The notes: a model not told the origin generated them from the sequence alone. A stretch of 64,000 bases of DNA from JBGAHD01 sp044226395 (GCA_044226395.1 JBGAHD010000002.1:868001-932000); one strand, 5' to 3'. Numbered from the stretch's first letter, positions 10,001 to 19,565 are shown. Numbers and translations: made by a program.

Positions 10001-13000
10001 AATCAAGGCGCGAACACCACGAGCGCCGCGGTCAACATCACGGTGACCGGCGGCATTGGTCTCGATCACGAGATACCCGATCCGGTGCCCGCCTCGATCG
10101 CCGATGCCTCCGACGGCGTGGGCGCCACGGCCGGTGAGTTCCGCGTCGATGAGTCGGGCTCGGCGAACTACAGCATTCAACTGCTCACCGTGCCCGGCCG
10201 CGCCGGCGTGGTGCCGAGCCTGAGCCTGAGCTACAACTCGCAAGCACCCGAGGGCGTGCTCGGTCGCGGCTTCAGCATCGGCGGCATGTCGGGCATCTCG
10301 CGCTGCCGTCAGACCGCCGAGCAAGGCGATGCCGACGCGCTGCAAAGCGGTTCGGCGCCGATTGGCTTCGATGGCGGCGATCGCTTTTGCCTCGATGGTC
10401 AGCGCCTGGTCGTGATCACCGGCGCGTATGGCGCCAATGGTTCGGAATACCGCACGGAGATCGACAGCTTCGCGCGCATTCGCGCCTATGACCCCGACGG
10501 CGTCAACGGCCCGAACTTCTTCATCGTCCAGCGCAAGGACGGCACGACCGCGTGGTATGGCGATCGCATCGCCTACGACGGTCTGCCCTTCATCGCGCCG
10601 GGCACGACCACGGTCGCGCGCCCCGATGCCTATCTGCAGCGCAACGACGGCGGCGGCGTCAACTTGCCGGCCGCGACCGACGCCGCGATTCACTGGGCGC
10701 TGTCGCGCTCGATGGACTCGGTCGGCAACTACGTCGACTACGTCTACGACAAGGACGCCACGCGCGGCCAACAACTGCTGGCGCGGGTCGACTACACCGG
10801 CAAGCAGCAACTCGCCGGTCAGCCGGGTTCGCCCGGCAATCTGCCGAGCTTCGCCTCGGTGACCTTCAACTACGCCAGCCTGCCGGCCGCCGAGATCACG
10901 CGCACGTATCAGAACGGCATGCTGATCGCGCCCAACAAATACCTCGCCAACGTGAACGCCCAATCGGGCGCCACGGTCGTGCGTCAGTATCGCCTGAGCT
11001 ATGGCACCAGCCCTTCGGGCTCGGGCGCGCGCGTGCTCACGCAGCTGCAAGAGTGCGCCAGCGACGCCGGCAATGCCGTGTGCTATCGCCCGACCACGTT
11101 CACCTGGTCGACCGCCGTGCATCGCGCGCTGGACGAGGGCCGAATCACCGAGTCCGGCTCGTTCAACAACTACAAGGGTTCCAAGCTCGGCGATGTCGAC
11201 GGCGATGGCCTGCTCGACTTCGTCTGGTTCGAGGACGTCAATGTCGCCGGTTGCCCGCGTCAGCACGTGTGGGCGCACTTCAGCCAGATCGTCAACAATC
11301 GCCTGGTCACGCGCCGCGCGCCTGGCGCCTCGGGCTTTTGCTCGACCCGCCGCATCGTCGACGAGATCAACGACGCCTGGTACCTGATCGACTTCGACGG
11401 CGACGGCAAGGACGATCTGATGATCGCCGACTCGGCCGAAGCCGTGACGCCCGGCACGCAATTGCGCTGGCACGTGTACCGCTCGCGTGGCCGCGTGTCC
11501 GGCCCGGCGTTCGACGTGTCGCAGGATCTGCTGCCGAGCTGCGAAGCCTCGCCGCAGAACTGCGTGCCCGTGACCAGCAATGGCGCGCTGGCGCAGCTGG
11601 CCGACGTCAATGGCGATGGTCTGCCGGATGTGTACTTCTCCGGCGCCGCGCCCGATTCGCCGCTCGATGACCTCAAGGTCAAGCTGATGCAGCGCAAGGC
11701 CTCGGGCACGGGCTTCGAGTTCTCGCGCACGCACGACGTGGTGCTGGACTGGACCGCGGGCGACACTTGCGCGCGCGCGATCGAACCCATCGATGACGTG
11801 CCGGGCGAGTACTTCCGCGGCTGCGGCATCAACTTCCTCAATTCCTCCAGCACCAACGGCCGCTCGCCGCAGCCGACCGATCTCAACGCCGACGGTCGCG
11901 CCGACCTGATGCTGCGCGTCACGCAGACCTTCACCGTGGTCGAGGACTGCGTCAACAAATGCCCGGTGCCCTCGCGTCAGACCCAGCAGAACCCGCCGCC
12001 CTATGGCGCCGATGGCGTGGGCTTCTTCAACGACAAGGACTACGACCGCGAGTTCGCCGACCCCGATGGCCGCGCGCCGACTCTGTTGAACCCGCGCTAC
12101 TCGAGCCTGCGCAGCTACTACTACCCGATGCGCATGGCGCGCATCGAACCCGCCGGCGCCGGCAATCCGCGCGTGGTGCTGACGCGCTACGCCCCGCCGG
12201 TGCAAGCCGCGGTCAACAACGGCGCGCATCCCGACAGCTTCACCTGGTACACGCAGGCGCAGACCGCCGACGTCAACGGCGACGGTCTTCAGGACCTGTT
12301 CCTGTATCCGACCACCACCACCCAGCTGGCCTATCAGCTCAACACCGGCACCGGCACCTGGCAGCTGGGCAGCGCGATCACCGGCCTGACCGGGCGTGAT
12401 TACCTCAACATCGTCGATCTCAATGGCGATGGTCGCGCCGACCTGGTGCACCCCACGGGCAGTGGCGATGCGTCGACCTATCGCTTCCGCGCGGCCAACC
12501 GCGATGGCACCTATCCGGCGACCTCGGGCGCGCTGCCGGGCTGCTCGGTCGGCAATCCCGGCTGCATCGCGCAAGGCATGACGACCAGCGCCTGGGTGCA
12601 CTTCTTCGCCGACTTCGATGGCGACGGCAGCACCGACTACATGAGCCGTCACATCAACGACAGCAACAACAACTACGACTCCGCGCGCGGCCTGGCCAGC
12701 GACCGTCATCAACCGCGCGACGTCATCACCCAGATCACCAACGGTTACGGCGCCGCCACGCGCCTGCGCTACCAGCCGCTGACCAATGGCGCGGTCTACG
12801 TGCGCGAGATCAACTCGCGCGGCAGTTTCGTCGCCGGTCGCGGCTCGCCCGTGCAAGATCTGCTGGCGCCGCTGTACGTCGTCGCGCGCGTCGACAGCGA
12901 CGCGCCCTCGGTCGACAACCCCAGCGCCACCGCCGCCGTGTACTACCAGTATCGCGGCGCGCGCGTGCAAGGCGGTGGTCGCGGCCTGCTCGGCTTCAAC

Positions 13001-16000
13001 GAAGTGCGTTCGATCGACGCCAACTTCAGCGGCCAGCACGTGATCACCATCACGCGCTACCGCCAGGACTTCCCCTTCGTCGGCATGCCCGATGAAACGC
13101 GCAAGTATCTCGTCAGCGGCACGTTCACGCCCTCGGCCTGCCTGACCGGCTCGCCCGAACCCAGCTGCTTCACCGCCGGCGACCCCGCCGCCAACGGCAG
13201 CCAACCCGAACCGGTCGGCAAGCTGATCAGCTACGCGCGCAATCGCCTGTCGTACCTGAGCTTGAACAACGGCGCGACCACCTTCCCCTTCATCCAGGCC
13301 TCGATGGAAGTCGCGGGCAATGTCGACGTGGCCGGCCTGCAGACGCTGTCGGAAACGGTGAGCTACCTCAACTACGACACCTGGGGCAACGCGCTGATCA
13401 ACGAAGCCGGCGTCGCCACCGGCGCCAGCTACGCCGACGTCGCCGCGCTACGCGCCACCGCCGACGCGCGCCTGGCCGGCGCCAACGCCACCGCGCGCTG
13501 CGGCGCGGGTTGCGTCAAGCGCACGGAAACCTTGTCGATCTTCGCCCCGAGCGATACCGACTATTGGCGGTTGGGGCGGTTGACCGAGGCGACGGTGACG
13601 CAATGGCGCCTGGGCGCGCCGTCGACCACCACGCGCGTGACGCGCTTCACCTATGACAGCACCGGCGCGACGCGCACGGGTTTGTTGATCAGTGAGCGCA
13701 TCCAGCCGGGGATTGCGCTGCAAGACCTGCGCACGGTGAATCTCTACGATAACTTCGGTAACGCAACCTATGTCTTCCATTGCAGCGGCGATGTCGCCGA
13801 GAGCGATTGCGATGGGGCCGAGGATGCAGCAAACATGCTCCAGCGACCAGTCGGCGCGAATGATCTGCCGTTGTCGCGCGTGCATCGCTATACGCGTTCG
13901 GTCTACGACAGTTCGGGTCGTTTCGTTGCGGAATCCCGCTCGCCGTTCTTTGCCGGCGAGAACGTTGGCGGCGCGCAAGCTCTCGAAGGCGCCACGGAAC
14001 GCGCGACGATTCGCGACGCCTTGGGCAATGTCCTGCGCAAGGATCTGATCAACGCCAACTTTGTTCTCAGCGAGTACGGTCCGCTGGGCCGACTGCGTCG
14101 CTCGTCCGATGCGGCGTTCGCCGAAAGCGCCAGTGAGTACCACTGGTGCGCCGGCATGAACAGTGGCGCGCAAGAAGCGTCTTGTCCCTCGGGGGCGACC
14201 TTCCGCGTCACGACGTGGACCAAGGGCGGCACCCGCGGCGTGACCTACTTCGACAAGCTCGGTCGTCAGTTCCTCGCATTGACCGAATCGTTCAATCGTT
14301 ACGACGGCGACAGCGGCAATGACTGGATCGGCATGTGCACGGTCTACGACACCCGCGGCCGCTCGGTCCGCGTGAGCGAGCCCGCCTTCGTCGCGGCGAG
14401 CGTCAGCGGCAATCTGCCGACAGTGACCGCGGCCAATCCCTGCCCAACAACCCAAGCGGCCACGCGCACGGCCTTCGACGCGCTGGATCGGACCACGGAC
14501 ATCTTTCTGCCCGAGCACACCGCCGGTGCGCCCGCGCTCACGCACATGAGCTATTTGGGATTGACCACCACCACCCAGACCCAGCTTCAACGCGACGAAG
14601 ACGGCAATGGCACCGTCGACAGCGTGACCATGCAGCAGACCGAGACGCGAGACGTCACCGGCAAGGTGACCACCGTGATCGACAACGAAGGTCTAGTGAC
14701 CACGTATACCTACAACAGCGCCGATCTCAATACCAAGATCACGCGCGATGCCGGACGTGGCGCCGTCGACAATGTCATCGTCTTCGACGCGCTGGGTCGC
14801 AAAACCCAGCAGATCGACCCCGACGCCGGCACTGTGTCGTACTTCTACAACGCCATCGGCGAGCAAATATGCGCACGCGATGCGCGAGGCTTCATTCAGA
14901 TCAGCGACTACGATGCGCTTGGCCGCGTCTGGCGCAAACGCACCGATGCCGGGAGCTGCGATCTCACGACCCAGGCGACCATTCGCGTCGGGGACTCCGT
15001 GTTCCCCGTCGTCGTCGCTGGCGCGTCGCGAAGCCATCAGGTAAGCCTCTACGACACCGCCGTCAACGGACTCGGCCTAATCGCGCGCACCGAGACGCGT
15101 CAAACCACGGGCGAGACCTATGGTGTCGTCGATACCTTCAAGCAGACCACATCCTATGATGGTCTCGGCCGTGTCATCGGCACCACCACCCAGATCACGC
15201 CCCCAGGCATGCCCACCGAGACCTATGCGACGGCGACCAGCTACGACGCGCTCGGTCGCGTGGCGATCTCGACCGACATCACCCAGGGCGCGATCGAGAA
15301 CATGTACTCCGCGCATGGCTTCCTGCGCCGCGTGCGCGACGCCGCCAATCCCAGCCTGATTTACTGGGAAGTCCTCGCCGCCGACGCGCGCGGCCAGTTG
15401 ACCGAGGACCGTCGACACGGCAACGCGCGTCTTACTCAGCGACGCATCTACAACGCCACGACCGGAAGACTCAGCGCGATCCAGTCCGGTGAAGCAGTAG
15501 GCGGCAGCCTAACCGCCAATCTGCAGAACCTAGCCTATGACTTCGACGCGGCCGGCGACGTGCTCGCGCGTCGCGATCTGCGCCTGAACCTCGAGGAGCG
15601 CTTCCGCTACGACCGCTTGAATCGCCTGACCAACGCCGAAGTGCGCGGAATCAATGGCAATGGGCTGGGCCCGATCAACACCATGGCCTTGCGCTACGAC
15701 AAGCTCGGCAATATTTGCGAGAAGAACGCGCGCGGTTACACCTATGCGGGACGCGCCGGGTGTGGTCTGGGCATTCCCGGCAGCGGCTCTTCCAGTGCCG
15801 CGAGTCCGCACGCCGCGACGCAACGCGCCCTCGCCGGCGGCGCCTTCATCACCTATGGCTACGACGCCAGCGGTAATCAGATCAGCGCCGACGAATCAAC
15901 TGGCACGGCCAAGGACCGTTACATCCGCTACAGCAGCGACGGGCTTGCCGATCGCATCGCCGTTGGGCTTCAGAGCAATCCGACGGAAGTGACGCGTTTC

Positions 16001-17629
16001 CACTATGCCGGAGGTTCCCGCTATCTGCGCGTGGATCAGCGTGCCACGGGCACGAGCATCACCCGTTACATTGCTGGCGTCGAATGGATCAGCGCGCCCA
16101 ATGGCGCAACCGAGCGTAAGCGCTACATCGGCGGATTCTTGATCCTGACCGAACGGGGTTCGCTCGCGACGCCGACGCGCGAGTATCGATACACCTTCAC
16201 CGACCACTTGGGCTCCATCGACACCCTGGTCGACGAGAACGGCGTCGTGCGCGAGCGCCTGTCGTTCGACGCGCACGGTAGTCGCCGTGATGCCGAGGGC
16301 GCCATGGCCTGGCAGGGCCTGATATCGACCTATACGCCTGCGCACACGACGCGTGGCTTCACCGGGCACGAGCACGTCGATCTCGCGGGCATTGTGCACA
16401 TGAACGGCCGCCTCTATGACGCCGCGCTGGGTCGCATGCTCTCTCCCGACCCAATGGTGCAGGAAGTTCACAATGCCCAGAATCTGAATCGCTACACCTA
16501 CGTGCTCAATAATCCCTTGAGCTTCACTGATCCTTCGGGACTCAACTTCATCAAGAAGTACTGGCGCACGATCGTCGCCTTCGCCATCACCATCTTCGCG
16601 CCGTACCTCGGAGTCACCGGCTTCTGGGGCACCGTGGCGACTGGCTTCGTCTCTGGTGCTGTCGCCAGTGGCAGCTTGCAAGGCGGTCTATGGGGGGCTT
16701 TCAGCGCGGGACTCTTCTACGGCATCGGATCCGCTTTTGAGGGAGTCGCGAGCGCGAACGGCGCTGGAAGTGCTTGCCTCGACCCCAGCAAATACATGGC
16801 CAATGGGCTCACTTCCGGGCAATTCGCCGCGAAGGTGCTCGCGCACGCCGTGGCTGGTGGAGTCATGGGTTCCCTGCAAGGCGGAAAGTTCGGCCACGGT
16901 TTCTTGAGCGCGGGATTCACCCAAGCATTCGCACCGAGCATTGATGCGATTGGCGATGGCGCTTCCGGACTGAACTTCCAGCGGATCGCGGCCGCGGCTT
17001 TCGTCGGCGGAACGGCTTCCGTGCTCAGTGGCGGAAAGTTCGCCAATGGCGCACTGACTGGCGCTTTCTCGCGCGCGTTCAACGACGAGATGCACGATCC
17101 AGACTCGTGGTGGTCTCGCTTCAAGGGCGGCGCCGCGCAGTTGGCCAACGATCTCGTTTATGACCGAGACCAGGTCATCGGCTTCCTGGGATCGGACGAA
17201 GTGACCAACTCGATCGTCGGATTTGGCGATGGCGCATCCTTCGGCATCTCGAGCGGCATTCGATCCTTGTTCGATATTCAGGGCAATGTCGATGTCGAGT
17301 CCGAGGCGTACAAGGGTGGTCGTTTCGCCGGCGCCGTGATGGCGCCCACGGGGCGAGTGGGCTATATCCTGTCGATCGGCAGATTCCGGTTCCTAGCGGC
17401 GACGCCGGCCAACGCGATCTTCGCCAGTTCGATGCGTAACAGCCTGAAGTGGTATTTCCGTGGTCCCCTCGCGCGATTCTTCACCGACTACCGCCCGTTC
17501 GCCGCGACCTTGCAGCGCTATGGTGCTGATCCGGCCTTAATCATCTTGAAGGCATCGACGTCGAACATGTACTTCAATACGCTGGCCGCCACGGGCGCCT
17601 TGAAGGCGTGGTTTGACTACACCCGCTGA
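7016..17629 (+). CDS. Giant secreted Ig/CBM6-like/SpvB/FG-GAP/YD-RHS protein, possible polymorphic toxin
   Basis: 3537 residues. Start ATG 7016 has GGAGAG just upstream and a signal peptide (MKGKWLRLWGAATALVLGVG). Order of domains: about five bacterial Ig repeats of ~90 residues (to ~610); a CBM6-like module (~645-820, PGTIQAERFDGGGQGVGYFD); two further Ig units; an SpvB N-terminal domain (~1020-1130, GRAGVVPSLSLSYNSQAP); seven FG-GAP/VCBS-type calcium-loop motifs such as DVDGDGLLDF, DFDGDGKDDL and DLNGDGRADL (~1390-1870); YD repeats (e.g. YDALGRVWRK ~2630); and the RHS core (DHLGSIDTLVDENG ~3060, GRLYDAALGRMLSPDP ~3130, ending DPSGLN ~3172). The ~360-residue variable end has Gly/Ala-rich hydrophobic stretches, GGKFANGALTGAF and GFGDGASFG motifs common before RHS toxin tips, and an unrecognised last ~80 residues. 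RHS proteins encapsulate a C-terminal effector; toxicity here is inferred. Codon use is visibly less GC3-biased after ~13.55 kb. Confidence 0.88.
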   Translation: MKGKWLRLWGAATALVLGVGIAWAAAISPDAPLPGSPPTVTLLEPENGHDYTRYDSFTLRANAVDPDNDFASMTISVDGQTWLTSNDANTFIAYRGMPLSLGSHELSIVAIDQLDHASTPISIRVNVLPSRRPSVKLTSPVAGASSPIGTTITLTADAQDADGQIKHVEYFRNGRSLGTATTAPYTVQWTPAVGGTFELSAIATDDSDVASLPSSLSITVVDNQPPTVALDAPLPGTSVRIGTSVALAATASDVGGTVARVDFVVDNVVVASDFSSPYTGLWTATPVGPRAVSARAIDTSGNVASSGSVTLTVLANQAPSVALNAPANGATVKLGASVPLAAAASDPDGLIDRVEFLVDGVVVASDSTAPYTGAWNASPLGARAITARAVDDLGASTTSSTATLTVIANQAPTVALTSPANNAQLIVGLPVILRANAADADGSIASVQFRLGASGEQLLGSDTTAPYEMSWTPSTAGTFVLRARAADDSGATVDSATITVFVNANAAPTIQVNKPAYPNNIEFPPTVYQVGQVMALEARATDANQNLDRVEFLLNGGIIAESRPTSAAQTIFTASVPVNPNWVSPNVSFISARVYDTLGVNRTSELVPVAVIVPNPPRVPCAGPMIPNAGPAVGEFGCNGQRHLMPGTIQAERFDGGGQGVGYFDVDGMEIQFTYPRGFDVEIAAAGSGEDLPPEAFIYDMKRGEWFAYSLTTQSAGTYHITARLRAPTLSRLARAAGDDIDPPVDPIDVNTRMGVIEITDAQTAEVLERIDLPRTDALPTDWGDVILADVTLLQGEYVMTYKSLEPQEMDSIRLELIGGGGGPPVASISSPQSGSSYQVGANVAIEAMVQGALTGARVDFFLDGANTPFASDTNGAPYTATWVGATAGTHNLTARASNGSTVGPISPNVTITVSNNTPPTVAMTSPSNNASQPIGTPWTLAAAANDTDGVIAQVEFLLNGQPFVPPQIDTTPPFQVSWLPSTPGTYALSARATDNQGANTTSAAVNITVTGGIGLDHEIPDPVPASIADASDGVGATAGEFRVDESGSANYSIQLLTVPGRAGVVPSLSLSYNSQAPEGVLGRGFSIGGMSGISRCRQTAEQGDADALQSGSAPIGFDGGDRFCLDGQRLVVITGAYGANGSEYRTEIDSFARIRAYDPDGVNGPNFFIVQRKDGTTAWYGDRIAYDGLPFIAPGTTTVARPDAYLQRNDGGGVNLPAATDAAIHWALSRSMDSVGNYVDYVYDKDATRGQQLLARVDYTGKQQLAGQPGSPGNLPSFASVTFNYASLPAAEITRTYQNGMLIAPNKYLANVNAQSGATVVRQYRLSYGTSPSGSGARVLTQLQECASDAGNAVCYRPTTFTWSTAVHRALDEGRITESGSFNNYKGSKLGDVDGDGLLDFVWFEDVNVAGCPRQHVWAHFSQIVNNRLVTRRAPGASGFCSTRRIVDEINDAWYLIDFDGDGKDDLMIADSAEAVTPGTQLRWHVYRSRGRVSGPAFDVSQDLLPSCEASPQNCVPVTSNGALAQLADVNGDGLPDVYFSGAAPDSPLDDLKVKLMQRKASGTGFEFSRTHDVVLDWTAGDTCARAIEPIDDVPGEYFRGCGINFLNSSSTNGRSPQPTDLNADGRADLMLRVTQTFTVVEDCVNKCPVPSRQTQQNPPPYGADGVGFFNDKDYDREFADPDGRAPTLLNPRYSSLRSYYYPMRMARIEPAGAGNPRVVLTRYAPPVQAAVNNGAHPDSFTWYTQAQTADVNGDGLQDLFLYPTTTTQLAYQLNTGTGTWQLGSAITGLTGRDYLNIVDLNGDGRADLVHPTGSGDASTYRFRAANRDGTYPATSGALPGCSVGNPGCIAQGMTTSAWVHFFADFDGDGSTDYMSRHINDSNNNYDSARGLASDRHQPRDVITQITNGYGAATRLRYQPLTNGAVYVREINSRGSFVAGRGSPVQDLLAPLYVVARVDSDAPSVDNPSATAAVYYQYRGARVQGGGRGLLGFNEVRSIDANFSGQHVITITRYRQDFPFVGMPDETRKYLVSGTFTPSACLTGSPEPSCFTAGDPAANGSQPEPVGKLISYARNRLSYLSLNNGATTFPFIQASMEVAGNVDVAGLQTLSETVSYLNYDTWGNALINEAGVATGASYADVAALRATADARLAGANATARCGAGCVKRTETLSIFAPSDTDYWRLGRLTEATVTQWRLGAPSTTTRVTRFTYDSTGATRTGLLISERIQPGIALQDLRTVNLYDNFGNATYVFHCSGDVAESDCDGAEDAANMLQRPVGANDLPLSRVHRYTRSVYDSSGRFVAESRSPFFAGENVGGAQALEGATERATIRDALGNVLRKDLINANFVLSEYGPLGRLRRSSDAAFAESASEYHWCAGMNSGAQEASCPSGATFRVTTWTKGGTRGVTYFDKLGRQFLALTESFNRYDGDSGNDWIGMCTVYDTRGRSVRVSEPAFVAASVSGNLPTVTAANPCPTTQAATRTAFDALDRTTDIFLPEHTAGAPALTHMSYLGLTTTTQTQLQRDEDGNGTVDSVTMQQTETRDVTGKVTTVIDNEGLVTTYTYNSADLNTKITRDAGRGAVDNVIVFDALGRKTQQIDPDAGTVSYFYNAIGEQICARDARGFIQISDYDALGRVWRKRTDAGSCDLTTQATIRVGDSVFPVVVAGASRSHQVSLYDTAVNGLGLIARTETRQTTGETYGVVDTFKQTTSYDGLGRVIGTTTQITPPGMPTETYATATSYDALGRVAISTDITQGAIENMYSAHGFLRRVRDAANPSLIYWEVLAADARGQLTEDRRHGNARLTQRRIYNATTGRLSAIQSGEAVGGSLTANLQNLAYDFDAAGDVLARRDLRLNLEERFRYDRLNRLTNAEVRGINGNGLGPINTMALRYDKLGNICEKNARGYTYAGRAGCGLGIPGSGSSSAASPHAATQRALAGGAFITYGYDASGNQISADESTGTAKDRYIRYSSDGLADRIAVGLQSNPTEVTRFHYAGGSRYLRVDQRATGTSITRYIAGVEWISAPNGATERKRYIGGFLILTERGSLATPTREYRYTFTDHLGSIDTLVDENGVVRERLSFDAHGSRRDAEGAMAWQGLISTYTPAHTTRGFTGHEHVDLAGIVHMNGRLYDAALGRMLSPDPMVQEVHNAQNLNRYTYVLNNPLSFTDPSGLNFIKKYWRTIVAFAITIFAPYLGVTGFWGTVATGFVSGAVASGSLQGGLWGAFSAGLFYGIGSAFEGVASANGAGSACLDPSKYMANGLTSGQFAAKVLAHAVAGGVMGSLQGGKFGHGFLSAGFTQAFAPSIDAIGDGASGLNFQRIAAAAFVGGTASVLSGGKFANGALTGAFSRAFNDEMHDPDSWWSRFKGGAAQLANDLVYDRDQVIGFLGSDEVTNSIVGFGDGASFGISSGIRSLFDIQGNVDVESEAYKGGRFAGAVMAPTGRVGYILSIGRFRFLAATPANAIFASSMRNSLKWYFRGPLARFFTDYRPFAATLQRYGADPALIILKASTSNMYFNTLAATGALKAWFDYTR

Positions 17630-17630
17630 C

Positions 17631-18122
17631 ATGCCAACCATCGCGCCACGTTGCATCGAATTGCTGTCAGCGCGCGCCGACCGGCGCGCGCTGACTTTCA
17701 TCGATGGCCGATGGCGGGTCGACTGGCGCGAATCGGGACAGACCTTGGCTCACTTGGCCGTCGCGGGGTTCGGCGGCCTGCTGCGCGCGCGCCGCGGCCT
17801 CGTCGGCCTGGCGATCTTCAGCGAAGGCACCCAGATGCTCAGCGGTCGTGAAGGACCCGACTGGAACACGACCATATGGGTGCAACTCGACCAGACGCTG
17901 TTCGATGCGCGCGTGACGCGCTTCGAGCTGCTCGATCTCGCTCTCGTTCGCCGCCTGCGTGTGGTCGCGCCGGGCGCGCGAAGCGAGGTGTGGTATCGGC
18001 CCGACCATCGGGCCGAGTTGCTTCACGCCGACGCCATGGCGCCCGAGGACGCGGACATCGCGCGGTTTGTCCGCTGGCGCACGCGTCACTTGCCGCCTTC
18101 GCCGGAGAGACCGCGCAGCTAG
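17631..18122 (+). CDS. Small unknown protein directly after RHS gene; candidate immunity protein
   Basis: 163 residues from ATG 17631, one base after the RHS stop; a TTG at 17613 would overlap the RHS end and is less likely. It has no signal peptide and no recognised domain. It is a soluble, mixed-charge protein: an N-terminal half with LTFIDGRWRVDWRE and GLVGLAIFSEG, then WNTTIWVQLDQTLFDARV, then a basic/acidic C-terminal helix. Position and size fit a cognate immunity protein for the RHS C-terminal domain, which is the usual arrangement in such loci, but the sequence itself does not show this. It could equally be an unrelated cytosolic protein. Confidence 0.6.
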   Translation: MPTIAPRCIELLSARADRRALTFIDGRWRVDWRESGQTLAHLAVAGFGGLLRARRGLVGLAIFSEGTQMLSGREGPDWNTTIWVQLDQTLFDARVTRFELLDLALVRRLRVVAPGARSEVWYRPDHRAELLHADAMAPEDADIARFVRWRTRHLPPSPERPRS

Positions 18123-18292
18123 AGCCAGCGTGCGAGAAAGCATTCGACGGAAGTCGACGCGCCATCGCGTCGGCTGACGACGATGTCACTCCCCTCAATC
18201 CCGCTCGCCGCGGACAAGCCCTGCCTCGACGTCGCTGCCACTCTTCTGAACTACACTGTCGGCACCGTTCTAGTCTCCATCGAGGCCTGTTC

Positions 18293-18883
18293 GTGATCGT
18301 CCGATTCATCGCCCTGGCGCTGGTGCTAGCCATGACGCCCGTGCTCGCCCAGCCCTCGACCGCTGCCTCGGGGCCAACATCAACAACCCCCGACGCCCCC
18401 GACCTCTTCCCCAAGACCCGCCCCTACCAAATCACCTGGCCCCAAGGCTGGCGCACCGAATGGCACGTCGGCACCAGTGATTTGCCGGAGACCGCGGAGC
18501 AAGGCTTTCGCGAGCGCGCGGTGATGGGCGATCCGGTGAAGGGGTTCACCGCGATCGAGGTCACGTGCATTTGGCGCAAGCCCAACGATGGCGCGGATGC
18601 CGAGACGGTGTTGAAGGCTTGGTTGAGCGATCGCACCAAGGCCTATGTCGAGCGCAAGATGGAGGCGACGCTGGGCAAGCCTCAGCCCGCGAAGCTCGGC
18701 GAGCACGCGTCGATGATCGCCGACGTCACGTCGACGTGGATGACGATCGAGCTGACCGAGCGCGTCGAGGTCAGCGTTGGCAAGTCCTGCGTGTACATGC
18801 TGACTTACGGTGGCAAGACCGCCGCGTTCGGCCAATATCGCGCGGCATTCGATCGCGCGCGCGCGTCGTTCCGTTTTGAATGA
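18293..18883 (+). CDS. Small exported protein of unknown function
   Basis: 196 residues from GTG 18293, chosen because it supplies a full signal peptide (MIVRFIALALVLAMTPVLA, cleavage before QPSTA); the next in-frame ATG would cut the signal. After a Pro/Thr/Ser-rich linker the mature part is a single compact domain (YQITWPQGWRTEWHVG ... RASFRFE) of mixed alpha/beta type with one Cys pair (ITCIW and KSCVYM). The GW(R) strand followed by GFTAIEVT and a long helix recalls small periplasmic proteins of unknown function; I do not recognise the family. TACACT (18252-18257) and TAGTCT (18271-18276) upstream are possible -10 elements. Confidence 0.7.
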   Translation: MIVRFIALALVLAMTPVLAQPSTAASGPTSTTPDAPDLFPKTRPYQITWPQGWRTEWHVGTSDLPETAEQGFRERAVMGDPVKGFTAIEVTCIWRKPNDGADAETVLKAWLSDRTKAYVERKMEATLGKPQPAKLGEHASMIADVTSTWMTIELTERVEVSVGKSCVYMLTYGGKTAAFGQYRAAFDRARASFRFE

Positions 18884-18893
18884 GGTCGCGCGC

Positions 18894-19565
18894 GTGAGCG
18901 AAGCGTCGTTGTCGTTCGAGATTCTGCCGGTCACGCCGTTTCAGCAGAATTGTTCCCTGGTCTGGTGCGAGCGCACGCGCGAGGCCGCCTTGGTCGATGC
19001 CGGTGGCGAGATCGAGCGGCTGCTCGCCGCGGTCGAGCGTCGCGGCGTGAAGCTGGTCAAGCTCATGGTCACGCACGGCCATCTCGATCACGTCAGTGGC
19101 GTGCGCGATCTGGCCGATCGCCTCGCGCTGCCGATCGAAGGCCCGCACGTCGATGATCAATTCTGGATCGATGATCTGCCCGACATCGCCAAGATGTACG
19201 GCTTCCCGCCCGCGCGCCGCTTCGAACCCACGCGCTGGCTCGCGAACGGCGATCAAGTGCATCTGGGCGAGCAGACCTTCGATGTGCTGCATTGCCCGGG
19301 CCACACGCCGGGCCACGTCGTCTTTCATCACGCGCCGACCCACATGGCCTGGGTCGGCGATGTGATCTTTCAAGGCAGCATCGGCCGCACGGATTTTCCA
19401 CGCGGCAATCATGCCGATCTGATCGCGGCGATTCGCGGCAAGCTCTTCCCGCTGGGCGACGACGTGCGCTTCGTGCCCGGGCATGGCCCGATCTCGAGCT
19501 TCGGCGCGGAGCGCGTGAACAATCCCTTCGTGTCCGATCGCGCGGTGGGCGTGCCGCGTCGTTGA
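18894..19565 (+). CDS. Metallo-beta-lactamase-fold hydrolase (YcbL/glyoxalase II-like)
   Basis: 223 residues from GTG 18894, 11 nt after the preceding stop; the open frame reaches back to 18810 but that part overlaps the previous gene. The metal motif is THGHLDH (residues ~61-67), followed by the distal His of HCPGHTPGHVVF, the Asp in VGDVIFQGSIGRTDF and the last His of PGHGPIS. Length and motif spacing match the short YcbL-type glyoxalase II-like hydrolases, which bind two zinc or iron ions and hydrolyse thioesters or related substrates in the cytosol. The natural substrate is unknown. It converges on the oxidoreductase gene across a strong hairpin. Confidence 0.9.
   Translation: MSEASLSFEILPVTPFQQNCSLVWCERTREAALVDAGGEIERLLAAVERRGVKLVKLMVTHGHLDHVSGVRDLADRLALPIEGPHVDDQFWIDDLPDIAKMYGFPPARRFEPTRWLANGDQVHLGEQTFDVLHCPGHTPGHVVFHHAPTHMAWVGDVIFQGSIGRTDFPRGNHADLIAAIRGKLFPLGDDVRFVPGHGPISSFGAERVNNPFVSDRAVGVPRR

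Noticed and set aside
9203..13204. A 1333-residue open frame on the minus strand, inside the RHS gene
   Set aside because: Same reason: antisense to an unambiguous gene, low-complexity His/Arg/Gly-rich translation.
17613..17630. TTG start that would extend the small downstream gene into the RHS gene
   Set aside because: The ATG at 17631 follows the stop by one base and is a stronger start; the TTG would add only six residues.
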